DNA from: DATFEN01 sp035691285
Lineage (GTDB): Bacteria; Acidobacteriota; Vicinamibacteria; Fen-336
NCBI GenBank assembly: GCA_035691285.1
Contig: DASSJI010000067.1
Span: 1-24,017 of the forward strand
Reading direction: 5' to 3'
DNA: 24,017 bases
This document shows positions 1-8,106 of the stretch, piece after piece; the first letter of the stretch is position 1, and every line of letters starts with the position of its first letter. The notes beneath the pieces were generated by a model, which had not been told where the DNA came from, searched no databases, and saw only the letters and a list, made by a program, of their open reading frames with translations. The translations under genes were made by a program, and so were the position numbers.

Positions 1-2275
1 CGCGCCGCGCCGCACGCACCTCGCCAAGTCGACCAGCGAAGGCCGCGGCTCCCGCCCTCGCCGCGAGCATCAATTCCTCGCCCGGCTTGCCCCTCGCCCA
101 CTCGAGCTGCCGCGTCATGGCCGCCGCGTCGCCCTGAACGAAGGCGATGTTGAACAGCAGCATGTGCGCGTCCACGCTGTCGACCTTCAGGGCCACGGCC
201 TTCTCGGCGACGGCCTTCGCCTCGTCGAAACGGTTCAGGCCCAGGTGTGCCGCAGCGAGCTGGTCGTAGGGCCAGTGCCCGTTGGGCTCGAGACGCATCG
301 CCTCGGTCGCGAGCTCGATGGCGCGATCGAAGTGGGGCAGCGCGACGTTGTAGACGCCCGCGAGGTTGATATAGGGCGACGAGTCGCGCGGATAGGTCTG
401 CTTCCAGGTCTCGAGGGTCCGGATGTTCCGATCGAGATCGCCAGGCACCGATTGGTAGTAGTGCTGCTCGATGTAGAACCTCTCGTGCTCGCTGACTCGG
501 TCCCGGCGCTCGAAGGCCTTGGTGAGGTGCGTGATGCTGCGCTCCGACTCGCCCAGGTTGTTGTAGACGGTCCCCAGGCGGGCGTACGCCAGGGCGAAGT
601 TCGGGTCTAGCTCCAATGCGCGTTCGTAGAAAGGCACTGACTCGAAGTCTCCGGTGAGGCGCGCCTGCTCGCCCTGGCTGAAGGCGCGCAGCGCCTCGAG
701 TGAGGACGTGGTGGCCTCCTCGACAGGCGCGTCGAACTTCTGGACCGAGGCGAGCGACTCGCCGAGCCGCCCGCGCAGGCTGGTCGCCGCCTTGCCGAGT
801 GCGCCCAGGACATCCTCTTTTCGTCCGGCCTCCACCTGCTCACGGCCCAGCGACTCGCCGCTGTGGCAGTTCAGCGCGTTGAGGGCGATGACGTAGTGGC
901 TGCCGAGGGCGTCGATCGAGCCGCCCAGGACGGCCTTGGCGCCCTCGCGCTCGCAGATCTCCCGCGCGAGCGTCGGGGTTACGCGCTCGTCGGCGGAGCG
1001 GCCCATGAAGCCCAGCGTGCGCCTGACGCGCTCCTCGGGCAGGAGGTTCAGGAACGGCGATTGCTCGAGCTGCACGGCGAGGGCCTGCTTCAGGGCGCCG
1101 TCGAAGACCGGATCGCCGGTGGTGTTGACGAAGTCGGCGAGGAGGACCGTGTCGCGCTCGCTGAGGGCCTGCGCCTTCTGCCGCCGGAACACGAACGCGA
1201 AGGCGACGGCGAGCACGATCGCACCGAGGGCGGCCGGCGCCATCCACCGTGCTGACGTGGCCCGGACGCCGGCCGCTCCCGAGGTTCCGCTGGAGGCGGC
1301 GATCGGGACGGACGCCGGCGTGGCCGCGGCGGGGGGCGCCTCGGGGGCGACGGCCATTGAAGGCGGCGTGGCGTGGACCGCTGCCGAGCGGCCCGAGTCG
1401 CTGTCGCGCTTCAGGCGCCGCAGGTCGGCCAGCATGTCGGCGGCGGTCTGGTAGCGCAGCTTCGGGTCCTTTTCCAGGGCCTTGCCGATGATCCGCTCGA
1501 GGTCCGCGGGCAGGTCCGGGTTGATGCGGAGCGGCGAGGGGGGCGTGCGGTTGAGGATGCCCTCGAAGATGACGGCCGAAGTCTGCCCGGGGAACGCCAC
1601 GCGGCCCGTGGCCATCTCGTAGAGCACGAGGCCGAAGGAGAAGAGGTCGCTCCGTCCGTCCAGCTCCTTGCCGCGGGCCTGCTCGGGCGACATGTAGGCC
1701 GCGGTCCCCACGGTGAGCCCCGGGCTCGTGAGGTGCTCCTCCGGCACGACCGCGGCGGTGGCCAGGGCCGAGTCCGCGGATGCCGAGCCCGAGTCGCGCG
1801 GGTGCTGCACCAGCTTCGCAAGGCCGAAGTCCATCACCTTGGCCTGGCCGCGCTTCGTCGCGAAGATGTTCGCCGGCTTGATGTCGCGATGGACGATGCC
1901 CTTGCCGTGCGCCGCGTCCAGCGCGTCGGCGATCTGGATCGCGAGGTCCAGGAGCATGTCGAGCTCGACCGGCTGGCCATTGATGAGGTGCTTGAGGGTG
2001 CGGCCCTCCAGCAGCTCCATCACGATGAAGTGCTGGCCCTCGTGCTCCCCGATGTCGTGGATCGTGCAGATGTACGGATGGTCGAGCGCCGAGGCCGCGC
2101 GCGCCTCGCGCCGGAACCGCTCCACCGCCTGGGCGTCCTTCGACATCTCCTCGGGCAGGAACTTGAGGGCCACCGCGCGCCCGAGCCGCGTGTCCTCGGC
2201 GCGGTACACGACTCCCATGCCCCCGCCGCCGAGCTTCTCCGCGATGCGGTAGTGGGAGACGGCCTGGCCGATCAC
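1..2275 (-). CDS. Serine/threonine protein kinase with C-terminal sensor and TPR region (C-terminus cut by window edge)
   Basis: This is a eukaryotic-like (Hanks-type) Ser/Thr kinase; 758 codons are visible and the C-terminus lies off the left edge. The kinase domain fills about residues 9-270. It has a Gly-rich loop (LGGGGMGVVY), the VALK lysine near 38, an alpha-C Glu near 57, HRDIKPAN near 129-136, DFG near 149-151 and AYMSPEQARG. An Ala/Pro-rich linker and one membrane segment (APAALGAIVLAVAFAFVF) follow. The outer part begins LLADFVNTTGDPVFDG, a tail often seen on acidobacterial kinases, and continues into TPR-like repeats (ALELDPNFALAYARLGTVY). The GTG at 2275 is chosen because homologues begin with the same VSHYRI segment; the only nearby ATG falls inside the Gly loop. 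It starts 4 nt after the aldolase stop, so it is probably translated from the same mRNA. No antisense or other-frame ORF here is credible. The target is unknown. Confidence 0.93.
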   Translation of the reverse strand, partial: MIGQAVSHYRIAEKLGGGGMGVVYRAEDTRLGRAVALKFLPEEMSKDAQAVERFRREARAASALDHPYICTIHDIGEHEGQHFIVMELLEGRTLKHLINGQPVELDMLLDLAIQIADALDAAHGKGIVHRDIKPANIFATKRGQAKVMDFGLAKLVQHPRDSGSASADSALATAAVVPEEHLTSPGLTVGTAAYMSPEQARGKELDGRSDLFSFGLVLYEMATGRVAFPGQTSAVIFEGILNRTPPSPLRINPDLPADLERIIGKALEKDPKLRYQTAADMLADLRRLKRDSDSGRSAAVHATPPSMAVAPEAPPAAATPASVPIAASSGTSGAAGVRATSARWMAPAALGAIVLAVAFAFVFRRQKAQALSERDTVLLADFVNTTGDPVFDGALKQALAVQLEQSPFLNLLPEERVRRTLGFMGRSADERVTPTLAREICEREGAKAVLGGSIDALGSHYVIALNALNCHSGESLGREQVEAGRKEDVLGALGKAATSLRGRLGESLASVQKFDAPVEEATTSSLEALRAFSQGEQARLTGDFESVPFYERALELDPNFALAYARLGTVYNNLGESERSITHLTKAFERRDRVSEHERFYIEQHYYQSVPGDLDRNIRTLETWKQTYPRDSSPYINLAGVYNVALPHFDRAIELATEAMRLEPNGHWPYDQLAAAHLGLNRFDEAKAVAEKAVALKVDSVDAHMLLFNIAFVQGDAAAMTRQLEWARGKPGEELMLAARAGAAAFAGRLGEVRAARR

Positions 2276-2279
2276 GCGG

Positions 2280-3353
<1,074 letters not shown>

Positions 3354-3357
3354 CGTT

Positions 3358-3363
3358 CTCCTT
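3358..3363 (-). promoter_or_regulatory. Ribosome binding site of the aldolase gene
   Basis: AAGGAG lies 4 nt before the ATG, in the 14-nt gap after the SirB1-type gene. It fixes the aldolase start at 3353 although the frame stays open far upstream. Confidence 0.8.
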
Positions 3364-3367
3364 CCTT

Positions 3368-4195
3368 CTAGTTGAGGCGCGCGGCCTTCCGGGTCATGTC
3401 GGCGATCTTGGCCTGCACGGCCGCGGCATCCTTGGCCTGAGGCACGCGTTCCAGGTAGCCCTCCAGGTCGCGCACGGCCCAGGCGTAGCAATCGAGGCCG
3501 GCGTAGAGCAGGCCGCGGTCGCGCCGCTCGTCATGGCAGTCGGGGCTCGCCGCCAGGAGCAGGTCCACGGCGGCCACTGCGCGCTGCAGGTCGCCGCGCT
3601 TGACGTAGATCACCTTCAGGTTGCGCAGCATCCGCGCGAGCATCGAGCGGGGTCCGCAGGAGGCGAGCATGGCCGGCGACAGCTTCATCTTGCCGTCGTA
3701 GATGCGGTCGAGGCGCTTCTGGCAGTCCTCCTCCGAGAGCCGGACGCCGGAGTGGAACGGGTCGACCAGCATGCCGCCCTCGGGCGTGCGCAGCCGCACG
3801 ATGAAGTGCCCGGGAAGGGAGACCCCTTCTACCGGGATCCCGGCGCGCCCCGCCACCTCGATGTACACCGCCGAGAGCGTGATCGGGATGCCGGTGCGGC
3901 GGTCGAGGACGTCGTTCAGGAAGCTGTTGCGGGGGTCGTAGTAGTCCTTGGTGTTCCCGTGGAAGCCTTCCTCCTCGTAGAGGAGGCCGTTCAGCGCGTC
4001 ACGCGCGTCGTCGGGTCCGGGCTCGGCGCCGAGGCGGGCAGAGAGCGCGTCGCCGAGAGCGTCGAGGCGCGAGATGTAGCTCGCGACGTCCAGGTCCGGG
4101 TACTCCTCCGCGGCGATCAGGAGGGCGGCGTGGGCGAAGTCGAGCTCCGCCTCTGGACGCGACACGAGGTCGGCGAAGCGTGCCCGGTGTTCCAC
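3368..4195 (-). CDS. SirB1-type transglutaminase-like protein with TPR tail
   Basis: This 275-residue protein belongs to the SirB1 / transglutaminase-like superfamily group (Transglut_core2). The hallmark block at about residues 83-135 contains KDYYDPRNSFLNDVLDRR, GIPITLSAVYIEV and GVSLPGHFIVRL. The His in PGHF corresponds to the transglutaminase-fold His, but the usual nucleophilic Cys is not evident, as is common in this family. The C-terminal 70 residues form TPR-like helices (LKVIYVKRGDLQRAVAAVDLLL). No signal peptide is seen, so it is probably cytosolic. The biochemical role of the family is not settled. The start is GTG at 4195, 12 nt after the thiI stop, with GAGG just upstream. A TATAAT hexamer on the minus strand at 4207-4212 overlaps the thiI stop codon and could give it a promoter of its own. 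Confidence 0.9.
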   Translation of the reverse strand: MEHRARFADLVSRPEAELDFAHAALLIAAEEYPDLDVASYISRLDALGDALSARLGAEPGPDDARDALNGLLYEEEGFHGNTKDYYDPRNSFLNDVLDRRTGIPITLSAVYIEVAGRAGIPVEGVSLPGHFIVRLRTPEGGMLVDPFHSGVRLSEEDCQKRLDRIYDGKMKLSPAMLASCGPRSMLARMLRNLKVIYVKRGDLQRAVAAVDLLLAASPDCHDERRDRGLLYAGLDCYAWAVRDLEGYLERVPQAKDAAAVQAKIADMTRKAARLN

Positions 4196-4206
4196 GGATC
4201 CTCGCG

Positions 4207-4212
4207 ATTATA
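4207..4212 (-). promoter_or_regulatory. Candidate -10 element (TATAAT) before the SirB1-type gene
   Basis: A perfect TATAAT on the minus strand contains the TAA stop of thiI and ends 11 nt before the GTG start of the next gene. No clear -35 box is visible. At this distance a transcript would be nearly leaderless. It may be chance, but the same arrangement recurs at several other starts in the window. Confidence 0.45.
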
Positions 4213-5371
4213 GCGCCGGGAACTCGAAGCGGCGCTCCTCGGTCGCGTGGAGCGCGTCGCTCACGAGGCGCGAGCTGTCGAGGCCGCTCTCGGCGTCTCG
4301 CAGCGCGGCGAGGTCGGCGGCCACGGCGGGGTTTCGCGGCACGAAGAGCTGGCAGCAATCCTGGTCGGGCCGCGTGCTGATCTCGAGGGTGCCCAGCGCC
4401 TGCGCCCCGGCGGTGATCTCCTGCTTGTCCATGCCGACCAGCGGGCGCAGGACGGGCATGCGCGCGGCCTCGTCGATCGCCGCGATGTTGTCGAGCGTCT
4501 GGGAGGCGACCTGGCCCAGGCTCTCGCCCGTCACGAGGGCCTTGGCCCCGAGGCGGCGCGCATGGGCCTCGGCGATGCGCAGCATGAAGCGCCGGTACAG
4601 CACGACCCGGAGCGGAGCGGGGCAGCCGGCCACGATCTCCTGCTGCACGGCCGCGAACGGGACGAGCAGGAGCCGCACCCGGAGCTGCCAGCGCGCCAGC
4701 ACGCACGCCAGCTCCTGGACCTTGTCGATCATCGTTCGATCCTGGAGCGGGAAGGCGTGGAAGTTGACGAGCTGCACGGTGCAGCCGCGCTTCATCAGGC
4801 GCCAGGCCGCCACGGGCGAGTCGATCCCGCCGGAGAGCAGGGCCAGGACCCGGCCCGAGGCGCCCACCGGGAAGCCGCCCGGGCCAGGCAGGCGCTCGAA
4901 CGAGAAGAGGATCCGGTCGTGCAGCACCTCGACCCAGATCGTCCGCTCGGGGTCGCCGAGGTCCACACGCGCGCCTGTGGCTGCGCCCACCGCGGCGCCG
5001 AGGTCGCGGTCGATCTCCGCCGAGCGGTGCGGGAAGGCCTTGTCGGAGCGGCGCGTCGTGATGCGGAACGACGCGAAGCGGTCGGCGGCGACGCGCTCGA
5101 GCACGCGGGCCCTCAAGCCCTCGAGATCGCGGGGGGCTTCGTGGACGCGGGAGAAGTTCGCGACGCCGAAGCTGCGCTCGATCCGCTCGCGCAGGGCCGG
5201 CCAGGAGACGTCGTCGTCGGCCTCGATCTCGACGCGGCCGGCGTAGCTCCGCACCTTCAGCGTACCGAGGTCCGCCGTGGCGCGCCGCAGATGGACGAGC
5301 AGCTTCTCGACGAAGAACGGGCGATTGCGGCCCTTGAGGGCGATCTCGTGGAAGCGGACGAGGACGATCAG
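4208..5371 (-). CDS. thiI: tRNA 4-thiouridine sulfurtransferase ThiI (non-canonical start)
   Basis: ThiI adenylates and thiolates U8 of tRNA and in many bacteria also supplies sulfur for thiamin thiazole synthesis. The order is N-terminal ferredoxin-like and THUMP domains, then a PP-loop ATPase (LALLSGGIDSPVAAW), then LVTGESLGQVASQTLDN and a DQDCCQLFVPRNP segment in the usual place of the active-site Cys. There is no C-terminal rhodanese domain, so it is the short form. The first ATG/GTG/TTG in frame is GTG at 5254 and would give 348 aa. However, upstream codons encode the conserved ThiI N-terminus (IVLVRFHEIALKGRNRPFF) back to about 5368, and the frame closes at 5402 with no standard start. 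I place the start at CTG 5371 (387 aa, GGGAG 9 nt upstream). ATC 5368 is another option. It follows pntA by 30 nt. Confidence 0.9.
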   Translation of the reverse strand: MIVLVRFHEIALKGRNRPFFVEKLLVHLRRATADLGTLKVRSYAGRVEIEADDDVSWPALRERIERSFGVANFSRVHEAPRDLEGLRARVLERVAADRFASFRITTRRSDKAFPHRSAEIDRDLGAAVGAATGARVDLGDPERTIWVEVLHDRILFSFERLPGPGGFPVGASGRVLALLSGGIDSPVAAWRLMKRGCTVQLVNFHAFPLQDRTMIDKVQELACVLARWQLRVRLLLVPFAAVQQEIVAGCPAPLRVVLYRRFMLRIAEAHARRLGAKALVTGESLGQVASQTLDNIAAIDEAARMPVLRPLVGMDKQEITAGAQALGTLEISTRPDQDCCQLFVPRNPAVAADLAALRDAESGLDSSRLVSDALHATEERRFEFPAL

Positions 5372-5401
5372 CGGCGCGCGCTCCCGATCAGCCGGATGCC
5401 C

Positions 5402-6562
5402 TCAGGCCGTCACCAGGGCCGGCAGGCCCAGGGCTTCGCGGACCCGGGGCGAGACGACCTCGCCGTCGCGGGCGACCAGGCTGTCCCGCAGTATCTCGTC
5501 CTGGAGGTTGAGGGCGATGGCGCCGTCCTTCACCAGCAGGCCCAGGAAGTTGGAGAGGTTCTTCCCGTACATCTGGCTGGCCGGGGTCGGCACCGTGGCG
5601 CCGGGGTTGACCGGGCCGATCACGGTGACGCCCTGGTGGGTGATCGTCGCTCCGGCCTTCGTCGCCTCGCAGTTGCCTCCCTGCTCGGCGGCGAGGTCCA
5701 CGATCACGGAGCCCGGCCGCATGGCGGCGACCATGTCCGCGGTGACCAGGACAGGCGCCCGCTTGCCCGGCACGGCGGCGGTCGCGATCACGACGTCGCT
5801 CGCGGCCACCACACGCGCCATGGTTTCCCGCTGCCGGCGATAGAAGGCCTCGTCCATCGCCTTGGCGTAGCCGCCCTGGTCCTGGCTGTCGCCGGTCTCG
5901 AGGGGCAGCTCCACGAACTTGGCTCCCAGGGACTCGACCTGCTCCTTCACCGCGGGCCGGACGTCGTAGGCCTCCACGACCGCTCCCAGCCGGCGGGCGG
6001 TGGCGATGGCCTGAAGGCCGGCGACGCCGGCCCCGATCACGAACACGCGGGCGGCCGGAACCGTGCCTCCCGCGGTCATCAAGAGAGGGAAGAGGCGCGG
6101 CAGCGCGTCGGCCGCCAGCAGCACGGCCTTGTAGCCGACCACGGTCGAGACGGACGAGAGCACGTCCATGGCCTGGGCGCGCGTGATGCGGGGCACCAGC
6201 TCGAGGGCGAAGGCCGTGACGCCGCGCCTCGCCAGGGCAGCGACGCCCTCGGGCGCTGCCAGCGGCTCGAGCATGCCGACCAGCACCTGCCCCCTGCGCA
6301 GCCTCTCGACGTCGGCCGCCGCCTCGCCGGCGACCGCGCGGACGCGGAGCACGATGTCGGCCCTCTCGAACACCTCGCCGCCGTCCGCCGCGATGGCGGC
6401 GCCCTTGTCGGCGTAGGCCGCGTCGTGAAAGCCCGCTGCGTCACCGGCGCCGGTCTCAACCAGCACCTCGAGGCCCATCTTCTTGAGCTGGATCACGTTG
6501 CCCGGCACGAGGGCCACGCGCCGCTCGCCCTTCAGCGTTTCCCTGGGGACGCCCGCGATCAT
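5402..6562 (-). CDS. pntA: NAD(P) transhydrogenase alpha subunit, PntAA-like (dI domain only)
   Basis: This 386-residue protein is the NAD(H)-binding alpha-1 subunit of the proton-translocating transhydrogenase, of the split three-subunit type. Visible marks are the N-terminal AlaDh/PntA domain (VPRETLKGERRVALVP), MTAGGTVPAARVFVIGAG with the Rossmann GAGVAGLQAIATARRLG, the block YDVRPAVKEQVESLGAKFVE, and VIATAAVPGKRAPVLVT. The C-terminus has no membrane helices. PntA proteins are homologous to alanine dehydrogenase, but the dI-type block and the KFVEL to DSQDQGGYA mobile-loop region favour PntA. The partners PntAB (membrane) and PntB do not follow; thiI does, 30 nt downstream. The start is ATG 6562, with no Shine-Dalgarno but a TACACT hexamer 7 nt upstream. 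It diverges from the Nudix gene. Confidence 0.92.
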   Translation of the reverse strand: MIAGVPRETLKGERRVALVPGNVIQLKKMGLEVLVETGAGDAAGFHDAAYADKGAAIAADGGEVFERADIVLRVRAVAGEAAADVERLRRGQVLVGMLEPLAAPEGVAALARRGVTAFALELVPRITRAQAMDVLSSVSTVVGYKAVLLAADALPRLFPLLMTAGGTVPAARVFVIGAGVAGLQAIATARRLGAVVEAYDVRPAVKEQVESLGAKFVELPLETGDSQDQGGYAKAMDEAFYRRQRETMARVVAASDVVIATAAVPGKRAPVLVTADMVAAMRPGSVIVDLAAEQGGNCEATKAGATITHQGVTVIGPVNPGATVPTPASQMYGKNLSNFLGLLVKDGAIALNLQDEILRDSLVARDGEVVSPRVREALGLPALVTA

Positions 6563-6569
6563 GGCCGGG

Positions 6570-6575
6570 AGTGTA
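6570..6575 (-). promoter_or_regulatory. Candidate -10 element (TACACT) for pntA
   Basis: TACACT on the minus strand ends 7 nt before the pntA ATG, which has no Shine-Dalgarno. This fits a leaderless transcript for the five-gene cluster. No convincing -35 box is seen. Confidence 0.4.
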
Positions 6576-6587
6576 CTCGAAGCTCGC

Positions 6588-6593
6588 TATAAT
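6588..6593 (+). promoter_or_regulatory. Candidate -10 element (TATAAT) for the Nudix gene
   Basis: A consensus TATAAT ends 10 nt before the ATG at 6604. It lies in the 41-bp divergent region shared with pntA. No TTGACA-like box is present at 16-18 nt spacing. A transcript would carry only a few leader bases. Confidence 0.5.
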
Positions 6594-6603
6594 CGGCAGG
6601 CTC

Positions 6604-7146
6604 ATGGCCCACTCTCACGGGGACGGGACCTACCGCTTCTGCCCGAAGTGCAGCGCTCCCCTCGAGGAGAGGCAGCTCATGGAGATCCACCCACCGCGCC
6701 TGGTCTGCACGCGCTGCGGGTTCGTCTTCTACATGGATCCGAAGCTCGCGGCCGGCACGATCTCGATGCTGGGCGGCGGCATCGTCCTGCTCCGGCGCGC
6801 CATCGAGCCGCAGAAGGGCCGCTGGGTCTTCCCCGGCGGCTTCGTGGACCGGGGCGAGACGGTGCACGGCGCCGCCATTCGCGAGACGTGGGAGGAGGTC
6901 GGCCTGCGCGTCACCCTGACCGGCATCCTGGACGTGTACTCGTTCCCCGGCGAGGCGGTGGCGGTCGTCGTGTACGCCGCCGAGGTCGCGGGCGGCGAGC
7001 TGACGGTCGGCGACGAGGCCGAGGACGTGCGGGCCTTCCCGCCCGAAACCATCCCGTGGGACGAGCTGGCGTTCGCCAGCACGCAGGAAGCGCTGCGCGA
7101 CTACGTCCACCGTTTCTTCCCCCGAGTACGCATCCCGCGCCAGTGA
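6604..7146 (+). CDS. Nudix hydrolase with N-terminal zinc ribbon
   Basis: This 180-residue cytosolic Nudix pyrophosphohydrolase acts on a nucleoside-diphosphate-linked substrate that cannot be named from sequence. A zinc ribbon comes first, with Cys pairs CPKC at 13-16 and CTRC at 35-38. The Nudix box is complete: Gly79, Glu85 and REtwEE at 93-98, followed by Gly100 (GGFVDRGE, then RETWEEVGL). The zinc-ribbon arrangement resembles NudC-like and MutT-like 'NUDIX plus zinc' proteins, but the NudC signature after the box is not clear. ATG 6604 is preferred over an in-frame GTG at 6571 because the latter would lie across the candidate -10 box. The stop overlaps the next start (GTGA), so it is translationally coupled to the TPR gene. 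Confidence 0.93.
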   Translation: MAHSHGDGTYRFCPKCSAPLEERQLMEIHPPRLVCTRCGFVFYMDPKLAAGTISMLGGGIVLLRRAIEPQKGRWVFPGGFVDRGETVHGAAIRETWEEVGLRVTLTGILDVYSFPGEAVAVVVYAAEVAGGELTVGDEAEDVRAFPPETIPWDELAFASTQEALRDYVHRFFPRVRIPRQ

Positions 7147-7634
7147 ACGCCGTCTACGAGGACGCGCGCCTGCTGGCGGCCCGCGGCCACACGCGCGACG
7201 CGCTCGCGGCCCTCGACGCGGTGCTCGGCGAGGAGCCGGACCACGTGGCGGCGCTTCTGCTCAAGGCCTCGCTGCTGCTCGAGACCCGCGAAGGCGAAGC
7301 CGCCCTCGACCTCCACGAGCGCGCCACCCGGCTCGCCCCCGAGTCGGCCGAGGCCTGGAACGGGCTCGCGCGCTGTCTCCACGCCCTGGCTCGGGACCAG
7401 GAGGCCCTGTCGGCCGCCGAGCGCGCCCGCGGCCTGTTGCCGGTCGGGGACAACTTCCGGCAGGCGTCGCCCGTCTACCTGACCCTGGTGTGGTGCCTGC
7501 GCGAGCTGCGCCGCTACAAGGAGGCGCTGGCCGCGGCCGAAGAGGGGCTGGAGCGCTGCCCCGACGCGATCCTGGCCCAGTGGGCGGGAGTCGTGGAGGA
7601 GGAGCTGGCCGAGGCCGAGAAGGAGGAGTGTTGA
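7143..7634 (+). CDS. Small TPR-repeat protein
   Basis: This 163-residue protein is built almost entirely of TPR-like helical pairs: YEDARLLAARGHTRDALAAL, then DHVAALLLKASLLLETREGE, then ESAEAWNGLARCLHALARDQ, then SPVYLTLVWCLRELRRYKEA. It has no signal peptide or membrane segment, so it is a cytosolic scaffold or adaptor with no predictable catalytic role. The start is GTG 7143, sharing GTGA with the Nudix stop. An open frame continues far upstream, but those codons are antisense to pntA or out of frame with the Nudix gene. Its own stop overlaps the TTG start of the thioesterase, so the three genes should be translated in series. Confidence 0.85.
   Translation: MNAVYEDARLLAARGHTRDALAALDAVLGEEPDHVAALLLKASLLLETREGEAALDLHERATRLAPESAEAWNGLARCLHALARDQEALSAAERARGLLPVGDNFRQASPVYLTLVWCLRELRRYKEALAAAEEGLERCPDAILAQWAGVVEEELAEAEKEEC
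7620..7626 (+). promoter_or_regulatory. Strong ribosome binding site deciding a TTG start
   Basis: AAGGAGG ends 4 nt before TTG 7631, inside the last codons of the TPR gene. It supports TTG as the thioesterase start, since the frame has no other start close to the conserved N-terminus. Confidence 0.75.
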
Positions 7635-8056
7635 ACGGGTACGCCTTCACCTGGGAGACGGAGGTGCGCTTCAGCGACCTCGACGCGATGCGCCACGTCA
7701 ACAACGCGACGTTCGTCACCTACCTGGAGTCGGCCCGTCTCGAATGGTGGCAGCGCGTGACGCAGCGGCGCGGCCTCGACGCTCTCGACATGATCCTGGC
7801 GCGGACCGAGATCGACTACCGCTCGCCGCTCGTCTTCGGCGAGGCCGTCCGCGTCGGCGTGCGCTGCGCCGCGATGCGGCGGTCCTCGTTCTCGCTGCAG
7901 TTCCGCGTCGAGGAGAGGGCCTCGGGCCGGCTCCTCGCGGAGGCCCGCAAGGTGTGCGTCTACTACGACTTCGGGAGCCAGCGCTCGCTGCCGATCCCGC
8001 CGGCGATCCGCGCCCAGCTCAGGGCCCAGGACCCGGGAGCGCGCGAGGAAGCGTAG
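7631..8056 (+). CDS. Acyl-CoA thioesterase, 4HBT/YbgC-FadM hotdog family
   Basis: This 141-residue hotdog-fold protein probably hydrolyses an acyl-CoA (or acyl-ACP) thioester in the cytosol. The signature is at the N-terminus: VRFSDLDAMRHVNNATFVTY followed by LESARLEWW, in which the Asp of the SDLD block occupies the usual 4HBT catalytic position. Further family-like segments are TEIDYRSPLVFGEAV, SFSLQFRVEE and LLAEARKVCVYYD. The length is typical of YbgC-like single-domain enzymes. TTG 7631 overlaps the preceding TGA by 4 nt and has a near-perfect Shine-Dalgarno. The substrate chain length cannot be told. Confidence 0.9.
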   Translation: MNGYAFTWETEVRFSDLDAMRHVNNATFVTYLESARLEWWQRVTQRRGLDALDMILARTEIDYRSPLVFGEAVRVGVRCAAMRRSSFSLQFRVEERASGRLLAEARKVCVYYDFGSQRSLPIPPAIRAQLRAQDPGAREEA

Positions 8057-8059
8057 AAT
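8054..8059 (+). promoter_or_regulatory. Candidate -10 element (TAGAAT) before the exported-protein gene
   Basis: TAGAAT contains the TAG stop of the thioesterase and lies 47 nt before the ATG at 8107. This would give an ordinary leader of about 40 nt carrying the AGGGAGGGG ribosome binding site at 8095-8103. The evidence is weak, as no -35 box is recognisable. Confidence 0.3.
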
Positions 8060-8106
8060 CCTCGCAGCCGACCCGGCTTCCGACCGATTGAACCAGGGAG
8101 GGGCTC

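Noticed and set aside
3354..3491. Aldolase start upstream at 3491
   Set aside because: These codons lie inside the SirB1-type gene, and FbaB homologues begin at the ATG with the AAGGAG site.
4247..6592. Long plus-strand open frame (781 codons) opposite thiI and pntA
   Set aside because: It lies antisense to two well-conserved genes in a GC-rich genome where antisense frames stay open. Its composition (His, Arg, Gly, Asp rich) lacks any family motif.
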